Shown here: positions 9,846 through 20,193 of the stretch, piece by piece | Layout of the letters: each line of letters begins with the position of its first letter | Position numbering within the stretch: position 1 is the stretch's first letter | Source: Lantana camara | Taxonomy: Eukaryota > Streptophyta > Magnoliopsida > Lamiales > Verbenaceae | NCBI GenBank assembly: GCA_037501455.1 | Contig: CM074858.1 | Location: forward strand, 46,187,001-46,251,000 | Length of the DNA stretch: 64,000 bases | Reading direction: 5' to 3' | Made by a program: the position numbers and the translations under genes | The notes under the pieces: generated by a model | Told to the model about the DNA's origin: nothing | Databases searched by the model: none | Seen by the model: the letters and a program-made list of their open reading frames with translations, nothing else

Positions 9846-11584
9846 TGACGGATCAGCATAAACCTATGGAGTGGGGGCAAGAGTCTTCTTCGTTTGTCTA
9901 GAGAAGCAAGCTCTGACCTACTCAATTGTACTCGGGAAACTATGCTCTAATAATGTTGCAGAATATCAAGCCTTGATAATCGGACTCTAGATGACTTTGG
10001 AAATGGGTATAACAAAAGTTGAGATCTATGGAGACGCTAAACTCGTTATTTATCAGCTTTTGAACACCTACGGAGTTAACAAGGAAGACCTTGTGCCGCT
10101 TTCTCAACAAGCTGCAGATCTGCTGGAACATTTCAAGAGTGTCACCCTAAATTACCTTCCCAGGAATGACAACAGGATAGAAGACGCATTAGCCAACTTA
10201 GCTACCACTTTAGCTTTGTCGGAAGGGTGAACGACAAGTATTCAAGTCTGCAACCGGTGGATAGTGCCGCCTGCCACTAAATCAAAACAAGAAGACCCAA
10301 ATGTCATATCTGTCTCACCTGCCGACGACAAAGATTGGATGGTACCATTAGTTGACTACCTCAAGCATGGGAAGTTGCCTGAAAAGGTTCGTCACAAGGC
10401 GAAAGTGCGGAGAAGAGCATCAAGCTACATCATGTGTAGAGATACATTATATCAGTGATCGCTCAAAGGAAATTATCAAAGATATTTGAACTGTGAGGAA
10501 GCTGTTGAAGCCATGACCGAAGCTCATTCAGGAATATGCGAGGCCCACCAATCCGGTCCAAAGCTAAATTTTCAAATCAAAAAGACGGGCTACTATTGGC
10601 TAACAATGGTGAAAGATTGCCTTGAGTATGCCAGAAGATACGAAGCTTGTCAGATGCATGCCAACTTTATACACCAACCTTCAAAACCACTTCATCCCAC
10701 TGTGGGCTCGTGGCCATTTGATGCATGGGGTTTACATGTTTTTGGGGCCTATAACCCCCAAATCCTTAGCGGGTCACATGTACATTCTGGCAACCACTGA
10801 TTACTTCTCTAAATGGGCAGAAGCAGCTCCCCTCAAAGAAGTGAAAAAAGAGACAGTGGTCGAATTCATTCGTACCAACCTCACCTTCAGGTACGGTGTG
10901 CCGCGATGCATCGTAACTGACAACAGAAAACCATTCTACAACAAGTTGATGGGTAAACTATGTGTGCAATTCGGCTTCAAATCGCACAACTCTTCGATAT
11001 ACAACGCCTCAATAAATGGCTTGGCGGAGACGTTCAATAAAACTCTATGCAACCTTTTGAAGAAGGTAGTCTCGAAGTCAAAGAGGGATTGGTACGAGAA
11101 GGTTGGAGAAGCGCTCTAGGCATACAGAACGACACATCGAACAGCCACTCAAGCTACCTCTTATTCGCTCATGTACGGGGTCGAAGTCGTGCTCCCACTT
11201 GAAAGCCAGATACCTTCATTACGAATTGCTATCTAAGAGAGACTTACCGCTAAAGATAACGCCCGTCACAGACTTGAGGAATTAAACGCATTAGATGAAA
11301 AGAGACTGGAAGCTCAGCAACAACTGGACTGCTACCAAGCTCGCATGACGAGGGCCTTCAACAAAAAGGTGTGCCCTCGAGCAATCCAAGTTGAAGATCT
11401 AGTGTTGGGGGTGCGAACGCCTATCACCATCACCCAACGAATGGGAAATAAATTCTCATCAAAATGGGATGGCCCCTATGTCGTGAAAGAAGTCTACACG
11501 AATAGTGCCTACAAGCTGGTGGATAAACATGGTCTGCGAATTGGTCCCATCACCTACAAGTTCCTGAAGAGATATTACCCGTAA
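9846..11584 (+). pseudogene. Tat-type gypsy pol, RNase H to integrase, broken
   Basis: This resumes the polyprotein cut at 6898. Readable blocks in order are: a second RNase H (about 9850-10230; VEIYGDAKLVIYQLL, ALANLATTLA), the integrase zinc-finger region (10486-10680; H-x-H spacing with YEACQMHAN), the integrase core (10690-11119; ATTDYFSKWAEAAPL, VTDNRKPF, LAETFNKTLCNLLKKV) and a C-terminal region (11345-11584; WDGPYVVKEVY, RIGPITYKFLKRYYP). The first catalytic aspartate of the DDE triad, expected in WGLDVxGP, reads WGLHVFG, so it is replaced by histidine. The frame shifts near 10750, and stops occur near 9989, 10228, 10456 and 11117. The gene is dead. Confidence 0.85.
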
Positions 11585-12150
11585 GAAGTTTGTTGCATGA
11601 TACACGAGCCGAAACTGCATGTCACTCCTGGCCCGCATGATTATAAAATGCATACGGTAACCACCAATTGTAGTGGTTAAACTGCTAATCTACTCCACTG
11701 AAGATATTTCACGTGCCTAAAATACAGAAATATCCCACCTCGTCCAGGGTGGTTAAGCTTTGGATACTTGTGGCCCGCACGTGTATAAACTGTGTATGGC
11801 ACCCCCCAAAATAATGCTACGTTGCTTGAACTACGTTATGACTTGATCCCCTTTGGGTACGTAGGCAGTTTGAAATTTAAAATTCAAGTTCAGTCAGATC
11901 TTAAAAGAAACAAAAGAATTTTTGTCACCTTCATGTTCGTTGGTTATGTTTGAATTTGAAACAAGTTCATGAAATTTAGACATTTGAAACATGCGATAAA
12001 TATTCGTAATGTACACCAAACATGAAGAAAAATAGAGGTAAACTACAAAACTCAGGAAAAAGTGTTGAAGAGAAATCCATAACTTTATTCTTACACATCA
12101 AAAGAAAGAACGACATAAAAATGAATGAAAAGTGCTAAACCACTACATAA
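11585..12150. other. Post-pol spacer of the Tat element
   Basis: Non-coding. It contains CCCTTTGGGTACGTAGGCAG at about 11850-11870, a word I associate with the region just after pol in plant Tat/Ogre elements. No gene is seen on either strand. Confidence 0.5.
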
Positions 12151-12290
12151 TCAAGCAAATGGATCAAAACTAGCTAGGTCTTGTTGGGATTCCGCAATGA
12201 GCTCTTCAATTTTCTTTAGGGCCTCTATTTCCTTATCAAACAAGACCTGAGTGTTCTCAAGTTGAGAAACTTGTTCTCGTTTATCACTCG
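12151..12290 (-). pseudogene. Antisense plant-mobile-domain ORF of the Tat element, C-terminal end
   Basis: On the minus strand this is open from 12290 to a TGA at 12151-12153 and is strongly coiled-coil (KREQVSQLENTQVLFDKEIE, then IEELIAESQQDLASFDPFA). It is the tail of the ORF whose main part lies at 32490-34900. The two were separated when the solo LTR at 12291-32484 inserted with the duplication ACTCG (12286-12290 and 32485-32489). Confidence 0.7.
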
Positions 12291-12819
12291 TGTAGCACCC
12301 CAAGCGGTGGGGCACCACACCCCCGCACTATGACCCGACAAGTGGTACAAAATGGAAAGTCCGCACACGCACCAAGTCACAGCGAACGGGTGACAAACAA
12401 AAACACACACACTAGCTAGGCGGTACCTAACCCTGTACAAGCAAAATGTGCAAAAACCCGAATGCGGAAGCGATGCAAAATACGAACTAAATAAAAACTT
12501 TAATCAACAAACATAAATAAACGGGTTCAACTAATTCCACGAACCTGTCCTAACCTGTCCCGAATTCAAACATACAACAAAGACGGGTTCAACTAATCCA
12601 ATCCCTGTCCTAACCTGTCCCGAAGATTCATATAATCAAATGATAAACATCATCTTGTACAGAACATACTATAAACATAATTTTCATAAATAATTCCGAA
12701 CAAAATACTTAACAAAAATCAGACGGACTGACACAGACTCGACAAACCCGACTCAAAGCCGCCTAGCTCGAACTCCAACAACTTGCACCTGCAAACTAAA
12801 AACATAGGTGGGGCGAGGG

Positions 12820-12835
12820 TCAGTCCACTGACTGA
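12820..12835 (-). promoter_or_regulatory. Conserved LTR hairpin TCAGTC/GACTGA (family B)
   Basis: TCAGTC, loop CACT, GACTGA. It is preceded on the sense strand by the CCCCTCGCTCAGTC-type word found in every long gypsy LTR of the window. The role is unknown. Confidence 0.6.
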
Positions 12836-12935
12836 GCGAGGGGGCTGAACTCACACACTATACATAATAAGGAGCAGAGCACGTATCAAAAGAAAGATTA
12901 TGAACCGGGAGTAGGGTTTTGCATACCAAAACTGT

Positions 12936-13033
12936 TTTCAAATCGAACTTATACATATCTTATCAAATCAAACTTATACATATCTTTTCAAATCAAACTT
13001 ATACATATCTTATCTTATCTTATCTTATCTTAT
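12936..13033 (+). repeat. Three 25-bp tandem repeats followed by a TATCT microsatellite
   Basis: Three copies of TYTCAAATCRAACTTATACA-TATCT (25 bp each) at 12936-13010 run directly into (TATCT)n to 13033. The unit ends in the microsatellite word, so slippage is the simplest origin. It lies inside solo LTR B. Confidence 0.85.
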
Positions 13034-14261
13034 TCAAAAGTTAACAAACTGGGCATACTCACACCAAATTTATACTTAAACAAATCATATCAGACTGAAC
13101 AAACTCGTAACATGTCGAAAGAGAAAGCTCCTATCCCGTTTCATAATCAACATAGCATATCATAATCATATACCCGGCGAGTACGGGTCTCCCACCTTAC
13201 TTCCATATCGAATCATACGTATCAAATCAGAAAACAAACAAATATCAAAATAATCCAACCCCAACACCATGTAGTTCGGGGAGCAAACCCTCACTACTCA
13301 TACAGATACAAACACACACGGGGTAGCGAACCTACACTGTGCCTTCCCCGGTTATCCACCGAGGGCTCAAGATACCACGCCTTCCCAACCTCCATAGGTC
13401 GCACGTGAATATCTCAAATGAGAACGTGCACAGGGGTCATAATCGGCGACCCCATGGTGGTCCCGGGTCCCCCTTACCCACGTCTCGGGGCCCAACACAC
13501 CAGAACATAGCATATCAGAACATATCATAACTCGCTGCACACCAAACTTATCATATCGAATCCAAATCATACTTACGTACCTTATCGGAGCATACCATAC
13601 CTTGCAACTTAGCATATGCTATAAACGTACCTCTCCGTGTCATCCTAATCCGCAGCTGGTATGAAGATACACGGTTTGGAGTATAGCCTCGTTGCAAAAC
13701 ATTTCAAGCTCGTACATATACAGTTCGAAAACCTTTAATCGTATGACTGTAGCACCCGCACGGTGGTCACCACATCCCCCGCACCACAGTCCGATCCACG
13801 TACGAAATGGAGGGTCCGTACATGAGCCAAACAGTGGCGAACGGGAGACTGACAGACTCACACCTAAGCTAGGCGGAACTTACCCTGAACAAACAAAACC
13901 AAGCTACAAGCATGCGGAAGCAAGAAAGTAAGCCATGCAAAAATCAAACATTCAAAAGCAGTTGACGGGTTCAACTAGCATAAATACCTAATCCCGAATC
14001 AAACAATGATCATAAATCCAACGGGTTCAACTAAACAGAGCAAACCTGTCCTAACCTGTCCCGAAATATTCATATCAATCCGTATCATAATTCAAATTCA
14101 ACATATACGTAATTTATACAAAAATCATAAGTACTGAAATGCAGATGTAAGACAACCTAAAACAAAACAAAGACTCGAAAACAGACTCCCACTGACTGAC
14201 ATACTCCGCCTAGCACGAAACCCGAGCAAAACCTGCAAACTAAACAAAAGAGGGGAGGGGT

Positions 14262-14278
14262 CAGTCTTAACTCGACTG
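14262..14278 (-). promoter_or_regulatory. Conserved LTR hairpin CAGTC/GACTG (family C)
   Basis: CAGTC, 7-nt loop, GACTG, in the CCCCCTCACACAGTC context on the sense strand, about 515 nt from the 3' edge of the LTR. The same motif recurs at 20708-20724 and 27154-27170. Confidence 0.6.
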
Positions 14279-16923
14279 TGTGAGGGGGTTAACACACGCA
14301 CACTATATATATAGGAGAGCAAAGCAGATACAAAAGTCATAATGTTCATGAACTCAGGGACAGGTTTTTCATACCAAAGCATTTTCCCGTGATATATACA
14401 TATAGGATAATTGAATAACTTTAATCAAAACACTGCAACTTATAAACCCTCAACTTTTAACTTAATTTAGAATCTATCCCTGTTTCACGAACTTTAACCG
14501 AACATATACATAATAGAGAACTCGGCGGGTACGAGCTCAGACACTCCCAAACTCCTCAGACATATCATATCAGAAACAAAGCAGAAAACTTACATACATA
14601 TCATAACATATCATCCTCAACTCCAGTGATGGAAGGGTGTATACGCCCAAACCATCCATAGCAGACTCACGCGGGGTAGCTAACCCCAACGTGCCCTCCC
14701 CGGCTGGTACACCGAAGGCATCGGAATATCACGCCTTCCCTAGCTCCCGAGGTCGCGCGGGATACTCCGGATGGAGACTATGCACAGGCCGAACCTCGAC
14801 GGCCCTATACCGTCCCGAGGGTTCCTTACCCATAGCTCCGGGGCCCAACATACAAATCATATCATAACCCGCTACAACAGAGACAGACAGACCGAACTTA
14901 TACATATATACATACCACTTCCCGTTTCAGTCAAACTCGGTCCTTGCCAAACTTGGCTCATGAGAAGTATACGGTTAGAAGCATAGCTTCGCGTGGCAAA
15001 ACATAACAAAACATAACAAATCAGCTCACAGAGGCATACATAGGCCTGTACATTGCTTAACATACTTCCAAACTCATGACATATTCAACAAATACATACT
15101 TCGCATTTAGTTATATACATATAAGGCTTATTGAATCACATGCAATCAAAACCGAGCACATTGAAATAAGGTGTAACTATATCCTAACCTCACCTTACAC
15201 CGAAGAGGCCGAAGACAATACGCTTGATCCACCCCGGAATCAACACGGCCGACAAAACACCACCCCGGGTGTACCTGGACAAACTGAACACCGGAACAAG
15301 ACTTAGACACATGAATGAACCACATATACGCACGGCAATGCTCAAGCACTTAAATGATGTACTCACATAAGCAGGATTCAAATTCATATAAATTATATGC
15401 GAAACCAACACATTAAGGCACGTTCATATCATTTCATATCAATTCATTTAATACCTAACAAATTCAATTAACAAAGTTCAGACAATTCATATCGCATTTC
15501 ATACAAATTTCCAAGTATTAATAAGTCAAGCAAATCACTGTAGCAAGCTTCTAATTTATTTAAACCTCACGAAGTCTTATACAAATCCAAAGCAAGTTAT
15601 TTAATCATTCAAGGTTCATATAATTCATTTCATGCAAATTCACGCAGTGCATTTATATTATTTCATTCCTCACACAAAACAATTCATACAAATTCACGTA
15701 GCTCACAAATCAAATAAATCATAATAGCCTGTTTCATATTTCATGTAAGTCAAATTCTAATCAAACTAAGTTCATTAAATTCATACGTTACATATTCAAT
15801 TCATACATTACATTTAAGATTTCATTATTAAGGTCTATTAATTCAAATTAAACAAATTCCTACTTTACTCAAAATTACACAAACACCCCCTCTAGACTAA
15901 CCAAGTAGCAAAATCAACAAGTCGGGGGTTCAATTTACAAAATACAAAGTCCATACTTATCACATTTCATATCATACATGATTTCATACACAATGGAATT
16001 CATTTCGATCAACAATTCAAACATATAGCAATTAATTTATATTTAAACAATTAATTCAAATAAGTCCCAAATACACAAATAAATTCATAGAAAATAAACC
16101 GAGTGTCCGATTGACGAACGGAAAGTGGTGATGGACTCACCACAACGAGGCGAACGAGCTGTCCGAAGCCCGCCGGAACGCCGCTGCCGGAGCCACCGGA
16201 ATAGTGACCGGCCGCCGTTCGGCCGCCGCCAAACAGTAAAATCTGGAGTCGAGCAAATGGGATTCATTAGTTCTCGTCGTTCCGAACAACTTTCGTGAAG
16301 GGCCCGAGGCCAAAAGATGGCCGGAAAAGGCCCCCGTCGAGCTCCGAAGTTTCTGCCGCCGCGTCATCGCCGGAACCACCACCTACGGTCACCGGTTGCT
16401 TGATTTGAGGTCGGAAATGGACTCAGGAGGTCGAAAGAGGTCGGATAGGGTCAAGCTCTGCCCGCGAAACTCGCCGGAACACCGCGGAGCCGCCGTGCTA
16501 CAGTGCCGGGCGTCCGCCACCACCACTTCGGGCGGCGCGTGCGGCCCAACCACGGCCCGGATGGCCGCGCCGTTTGAACTGAAGTTGCGCCGGGAGGTCC
16601 TCTAACCCATGGGGTGGCGCGTGTCGTCGGGGTGTCGCCGGAAGCCGCCGCGAATGGGCGGCGAAGTGGCGGGGTTCCGCCTAGCCGCCACTGTGTCTGA
16701 AATTGGCCGATTTCGTCGCCGTCGGTCGTCGGTTGGCCGAGATTCTTATACCACCGTGACGGGCTCGTCGAGCTGATAAATTTCCACTAATGGTTCGTCG
16801 AATTCCGTCGAGAAACGAGGGAGAACGAGCATGTGTGTGTAAACACACCTCGAGTGCGTGTGAACAGTGCCAATCGCTGGAGGAAGACGCTGCAGCTGAG
16901 ATCTGATCTTTTGGCACGCAAAA

Positions 16924-16955
16924 CGAGGATCCGGGGTATATATCTCGGGTCCTCG
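16924..16955 (-). promoter_or_regulatory. Probable LTR TATA box inside an inverted repeat
   Basis: CGAGGATCC and GGGTCCTCG (8 of 9 positions complementary) flank a TATATA core. The block is repeated at 23370-23401 and 29816-29847, and in LTR B at about 32166-32196. Sense transcription would run leftward. Promoter function is inferred from the TATA core and its place in the LTR. Confidence 0.55.
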
Positions 16956-17241
16956 TACGCAAAAACGATCAAACGAACGAGCTAACGACATCCGAATTGG
17001 GCAAACTTAGAGTCTACGGACTCGTTTCGCCGCCCCGGACGCGTTGAAGGGGTCAAAGAGGTCAAAATCTCGACCTAACGCGAAGTGACCGAGAAACCCC
17101 TAAAAAGAGAAAATTACAAAGGGGCCCCTAAACTCTAAAAGAGTTCAAAACAGGGCCACGAAAAAATAAAATCACATAATTAAACACATTAAAAGGTTAA
17201 AACGTGGCGTACCTTACACGTCGGACGAGCGGGGTGTCACA

Positions 17242-17278
17242 ATCTCCCCTCCTTCAAAAGGACCTGTCCTCAGGTCCT
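17242..17278 (-). promoter_or_regulatory. Polypurine tract with adjacent perfect hairpin, unit 1
   Basis: The sense strand reads AGGACCTG-AGGA-CAGGTCCT (stem 17278-17271 with 17266-17259), then TTTGAAGGAGGGGAGAT, then the LTR. The purine run primes plus-strand DNA synthesis. The hairpin ends exactly 17 nt from the LTR, as in the elements at 41385-41422 and 56267-56302. Confidence 0.8.
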
Positions 17279-17498
17279 ATTACGGAGTCGTAAAGCTTCA
17301 AACTGGAATACTTCAATCCATCTCCTAAAATCGTGTAGAGTCATAGCCCTGGCGGTGAAGTTTATTCCCACTGATTGCATCAACTCCCTGTAGAGTTCCG
17401 TAGTCACAGAGGTTTGTTCAAACACTTGACTTGGTCGCTTCAGACTCGTTCGATCCCCCACTAGGCCACTGCACCCAAAGCTCAACCGCGACAAACAT

Positions 17499-17869
17499 GA
17501 GAGAATCCCATCTCTCAGCACGCAAGAGAGAGAGCCCCGTCTCCCCAGCACATCAAAGGAGAGAACCCCGTCTCTCAGGCACAGAATTGAGAGAACCCCG
17601 TCTCTCAACCACGTAATCGAGAGAGCCCCGTCTCTCAACCTAGGTCTGGCAGACTTCCACATCTTCCAAACATTCTAGTTTGAGAAAATCCAGCGTTTCT
17701 CAAACCCTAGATTCGAGAGAATCCAACTCTCCCAAACATCTAACTCCAAGAGAATCCAACATCTCTTGCTCACATAATTAGAAAGAATCCAACATCTTTC
17801 TATCACATAAATAGGGAGAATCCCACATCTCCCTAACAGGCAAATAGAGAGAGATCTTAACAACTCTCT
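17499..17869 (-). repeat. Array of about twelve covarying short hairpins, unit 1
   Basis: Units of about 30-34 nt, each an inverted repeat plus a spacer: 17499-17516, 17525-17545, 17558-17576, 17587-17608, 17619-17637, a degenerate unit near 17641-17668, then 17679-17704, 17715-17731, 17748-17767, 17780-17801, 17814-17833 and 17845-17869. Stems differ but stay paired: GAGAGA/TCTCTC, AGAAAG/CTTTCT, GGGAG/CTCCC, AAGAG/CTCTT, TTTGAGAAA/TTTCTCAAA. Sense-strand loops fall into two types, around CGGGG and around TGTTGGAT. The compensated stems argue for selection on structure. Confidence 0.85.
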
Positions 17870-20173
17870 AGCACACAAGTTCACTTACACAGCATTCATA
17901 CATACACACATTAAAGTAGCACTGGAGGCAAAACATGTGATGCATGTTTGGTGTACCTGATCACAACTGATATCGGTGTCCCTAGAGTATAGACTCATCA
18001 TCCATGCTCAACTCAAGGGGGATATCGCGATGGAATTTCTATAAATAAAATCACAATATGCTTGTATGTGCATGAAGGTTAGTAAGTAACCAAAGAAATT
18101 ATAAGCACCGAAGCACAGATAGTTCAAGCAAGCAGGTAATCCATTCAGTTTGCCAGAATTCACAACAGCAATAAATTTTAAGTTATGAAATTTAAAGCAG
18201 TTAGTCACGTTATTACAATCGAGTAACATCAAACATTACACGTTGTCACATAGTCAAGCAGAATAAAATAAAATACAATTACTTATGAAATGTATGTGTG
18301 CAAATGCCATGAATACTCAGTGTACCGTTCACCGTAGTAGTGGAGTCGAGGTTGGCAATTTCTTTAACTTGAGAGGGTAATCAACTCCTTAACTGGCCAT
18401 AGTTCCAACTTCCCGTTCAAACTTGCATTCTTTAGTATTCCCACAGATTCTCGGGTACTCAACTGATCTTGGATCGTCTCACTTGATTCTCGGGGTATAG
18501 TAATCCGTGTAATCTCTTGAAATCCCAATAGGATCCTCGGTAATCGGAAATTACCATTTCTTTCAAATGTGAAATCTCTCAGGACAATCATGGAGAAATA
18601 AATGAAGACTCTTTACACCGTCTTGCTTAGTACACCGTCGTTGTAAAAGATGACCTTACCCTCAATATTTGGTGGAGTTGATCTTCAATGACCTCGGCAC
18701 AAAATTCCATTGCTTGCACAATTTTCCCCCTTTTTTTTTTTTTTTTCGTGTAAGTGTAACTACTCTGGTGAGTGTCTTTATAATAGTAACCCGATTTCCT
18801 GCTTGGAATTCTCTGAATGATACAAGTGTCTTGATCTCTTCATTGTCACCTTACCCCTTCCAGAGTTAGAAATGCTGACTTTCTTATAAACCATGTTACT
18901 CCCGAGTACCTCCAAGTAGTAAGTACATATCCTGAAAGCAACTTAATAGTTAAAAGATTTCCTGTTTTTTTTTCCCACGGTCTTCTTATCTTCAGAATTA
19001 TCTAGCATCACTTGGACATTTCCACGGCTTGGAAGTACGATTTCTTGAACCTGAAGTCTTCTACGCTCATGGAATTAGCATTCTGTATTTTCTTTAGTAA
19101 TTACTCTCCGATTGTTTCCCGAGTCTTCTTCATGGTTGTCACTTTAATCAAACTTCCTTAGTTCACTCTTTAGGAGTTCGTAGAATTAAATGAACTCCCC
19201 TTTTTGTTTTTCATCCAATTGTTTATACATGATCGGCCGAAATCCGCCCAGAATTTCTTTACTTTTCTTTATCATTCCCATTTGTTATTTCCTGTCTTTC
19301 AAGTAATCCCACATCACGACAATTCAGCTTGGATCTAGAAATACCCCGACTTTCATCAAATCATTTATGAGGCTATGAGCATCGCATCGTGTAGAAAGAT
19401 TGACCACAACCCAACATTCTATCTTACATGCATTCACCCTATCTTGAAGCTATTGGCTCGACTGTATTTTCTGGTCAAACCCTGTTCGAATTCAAACGTT
19501 GCTTCGACCAAGACAGCAAGTAGTGGATCAGGTAGGAGAACACCTAAAGTACAACCACGAAGCTAATGCATGTGGGGTTAGGGATGTGAATGGAGTGCAC
19601 TCATATCCAGCAAAGAAAGCAGTCAAGCACGTAGAACAATATCCAAAATAATTAAAATTTACTCCAATGCATGATGCACGTGCCATGTATGCATAATACC
19701 CGTTTTTATAGCAGTAGCATTCATTCCTTGTTATAAATTCTTGTAGAGGTCCATTTGCTTTTCATCCAAGTAGTCAGAAGATGAGAGTTTCAAATCCTCC
19801 TTCATAATTTTGTAGAAGTGGAAAGTGTTGTCACAATCAACTTCAATTTTGTTATCGAGCCCACACCCTGTAATTCACAAATGGACATTTATTTATGCAT
19901 GAGGGTTAGTACGTGGGTATGTCAAGTAATGAAAGCTACTAAGAGCACCTAATTAATGCAAATGCAACAAGTAATTTACTAAAATTTAAAGCATAACAAC
20001 GTTAATTTTGCAAAAATCGTAATCATAGTGTGCACACAATCACATAAGCTCAGACAAATTCATACAGAGAAGTCAAATTTTCACATCAGGCGAATACAAT
20101 GCACAAGTATTCCTATGCCGTCCGACCTAAACTGACACGACACGACTCCAGAGCACCGGTTCTGAACCTGGTA

Positions 20174-20185
20174 GCTCTGATACCA
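20174..20185 (-). promoter_or_regulatory. Primer binding site, initiator Met-tRNA type (unit 1)
   Basis: GCTCTGATACCA on the plus strand, i.e. TGGTATCAGAGC in the sense direction, 8 nt from LTR 2. It is complementary to the 3' end of plant initiator Met-tRNA. Confidence 0.9.
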
Positions 20186-20193
20186 CTTAAGGA

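Larger units (their letters stand above)
13748..17241 (-). repeat. Family C LTR 1 (3' LTR of the array)
   Basis: 3494 bp, from TGTAGCACCCGCACGG to GAGCGGGGTGTCACA. Its left half is AT-rich; 16130-17050 is GC- and CpG-rich with many CGCCGG words. It carries the CAGTC/GACTG hairpin (14262-14278) and a TATATA block inside an inverted repeat (16924-16955). It has private variants relative to LTRs 2 and 3, for example CTTATACCACC near 16746. Small open frames in it are not supported as genes. Confidence 0.93.
17242..20193 (-). other. Family C internal domain, unit 1 (no gag or pol)
   Basis: 2952 bp between LTR 1 and LTR 2. Sense (minus) order: primer site 20174-20185, then about 2.2 kb without recognisable coding, the hairpin array 17869-17499, the PPT hairpin 17278-17259, and the polypurine tract. 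Open frames on the minus strand (18364-18591, 18008-18232) resemble no retrotransposon protein. The 130-residue frame at 17270-17662, with its repeated LRDGVLS, is a by-product of the hairpin array. Length and emptiness fit the large retrotransposon derivative (LARD) class. Confidence 0.8.

Noticed and set aside
10700..10800. A functional integrase in the Tat element
   Set aside because: A catalytic D is changed to H, and frameshifts and stops occur on both sides.
13640..16605. Many short open frames repeated three times across the family C LTRs
   Set aside because: They lie inside LTRs, overlap on both strands, have no recognisable domain, and repeat only because the LTR does.
17270..17662. 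130-residue minus-strand frame with repeated LRDGVLS, as a repeat protein gene (and its copy at 23716-24108)
   Set aside because: The repeat in the protein is just the hairpin array read in one frame. It also runs into the PPT hairpin side and has no known domain.
17499..17869. Regular repeat-spacer array resembling a CRISPR
   Set aside because: The repeats are diverged inverted repeats with changing stems, the DNA is a plant retrotransposon interior, and no cas gene or leader exists.
18735..18747. T-run near 18730-18747 and 25177-25192 as a terminator or RNA polymerase III signal
   Set aside because: There is no RNA gene upstream and the run differs in length between the two units, as expected for a homopolymer.
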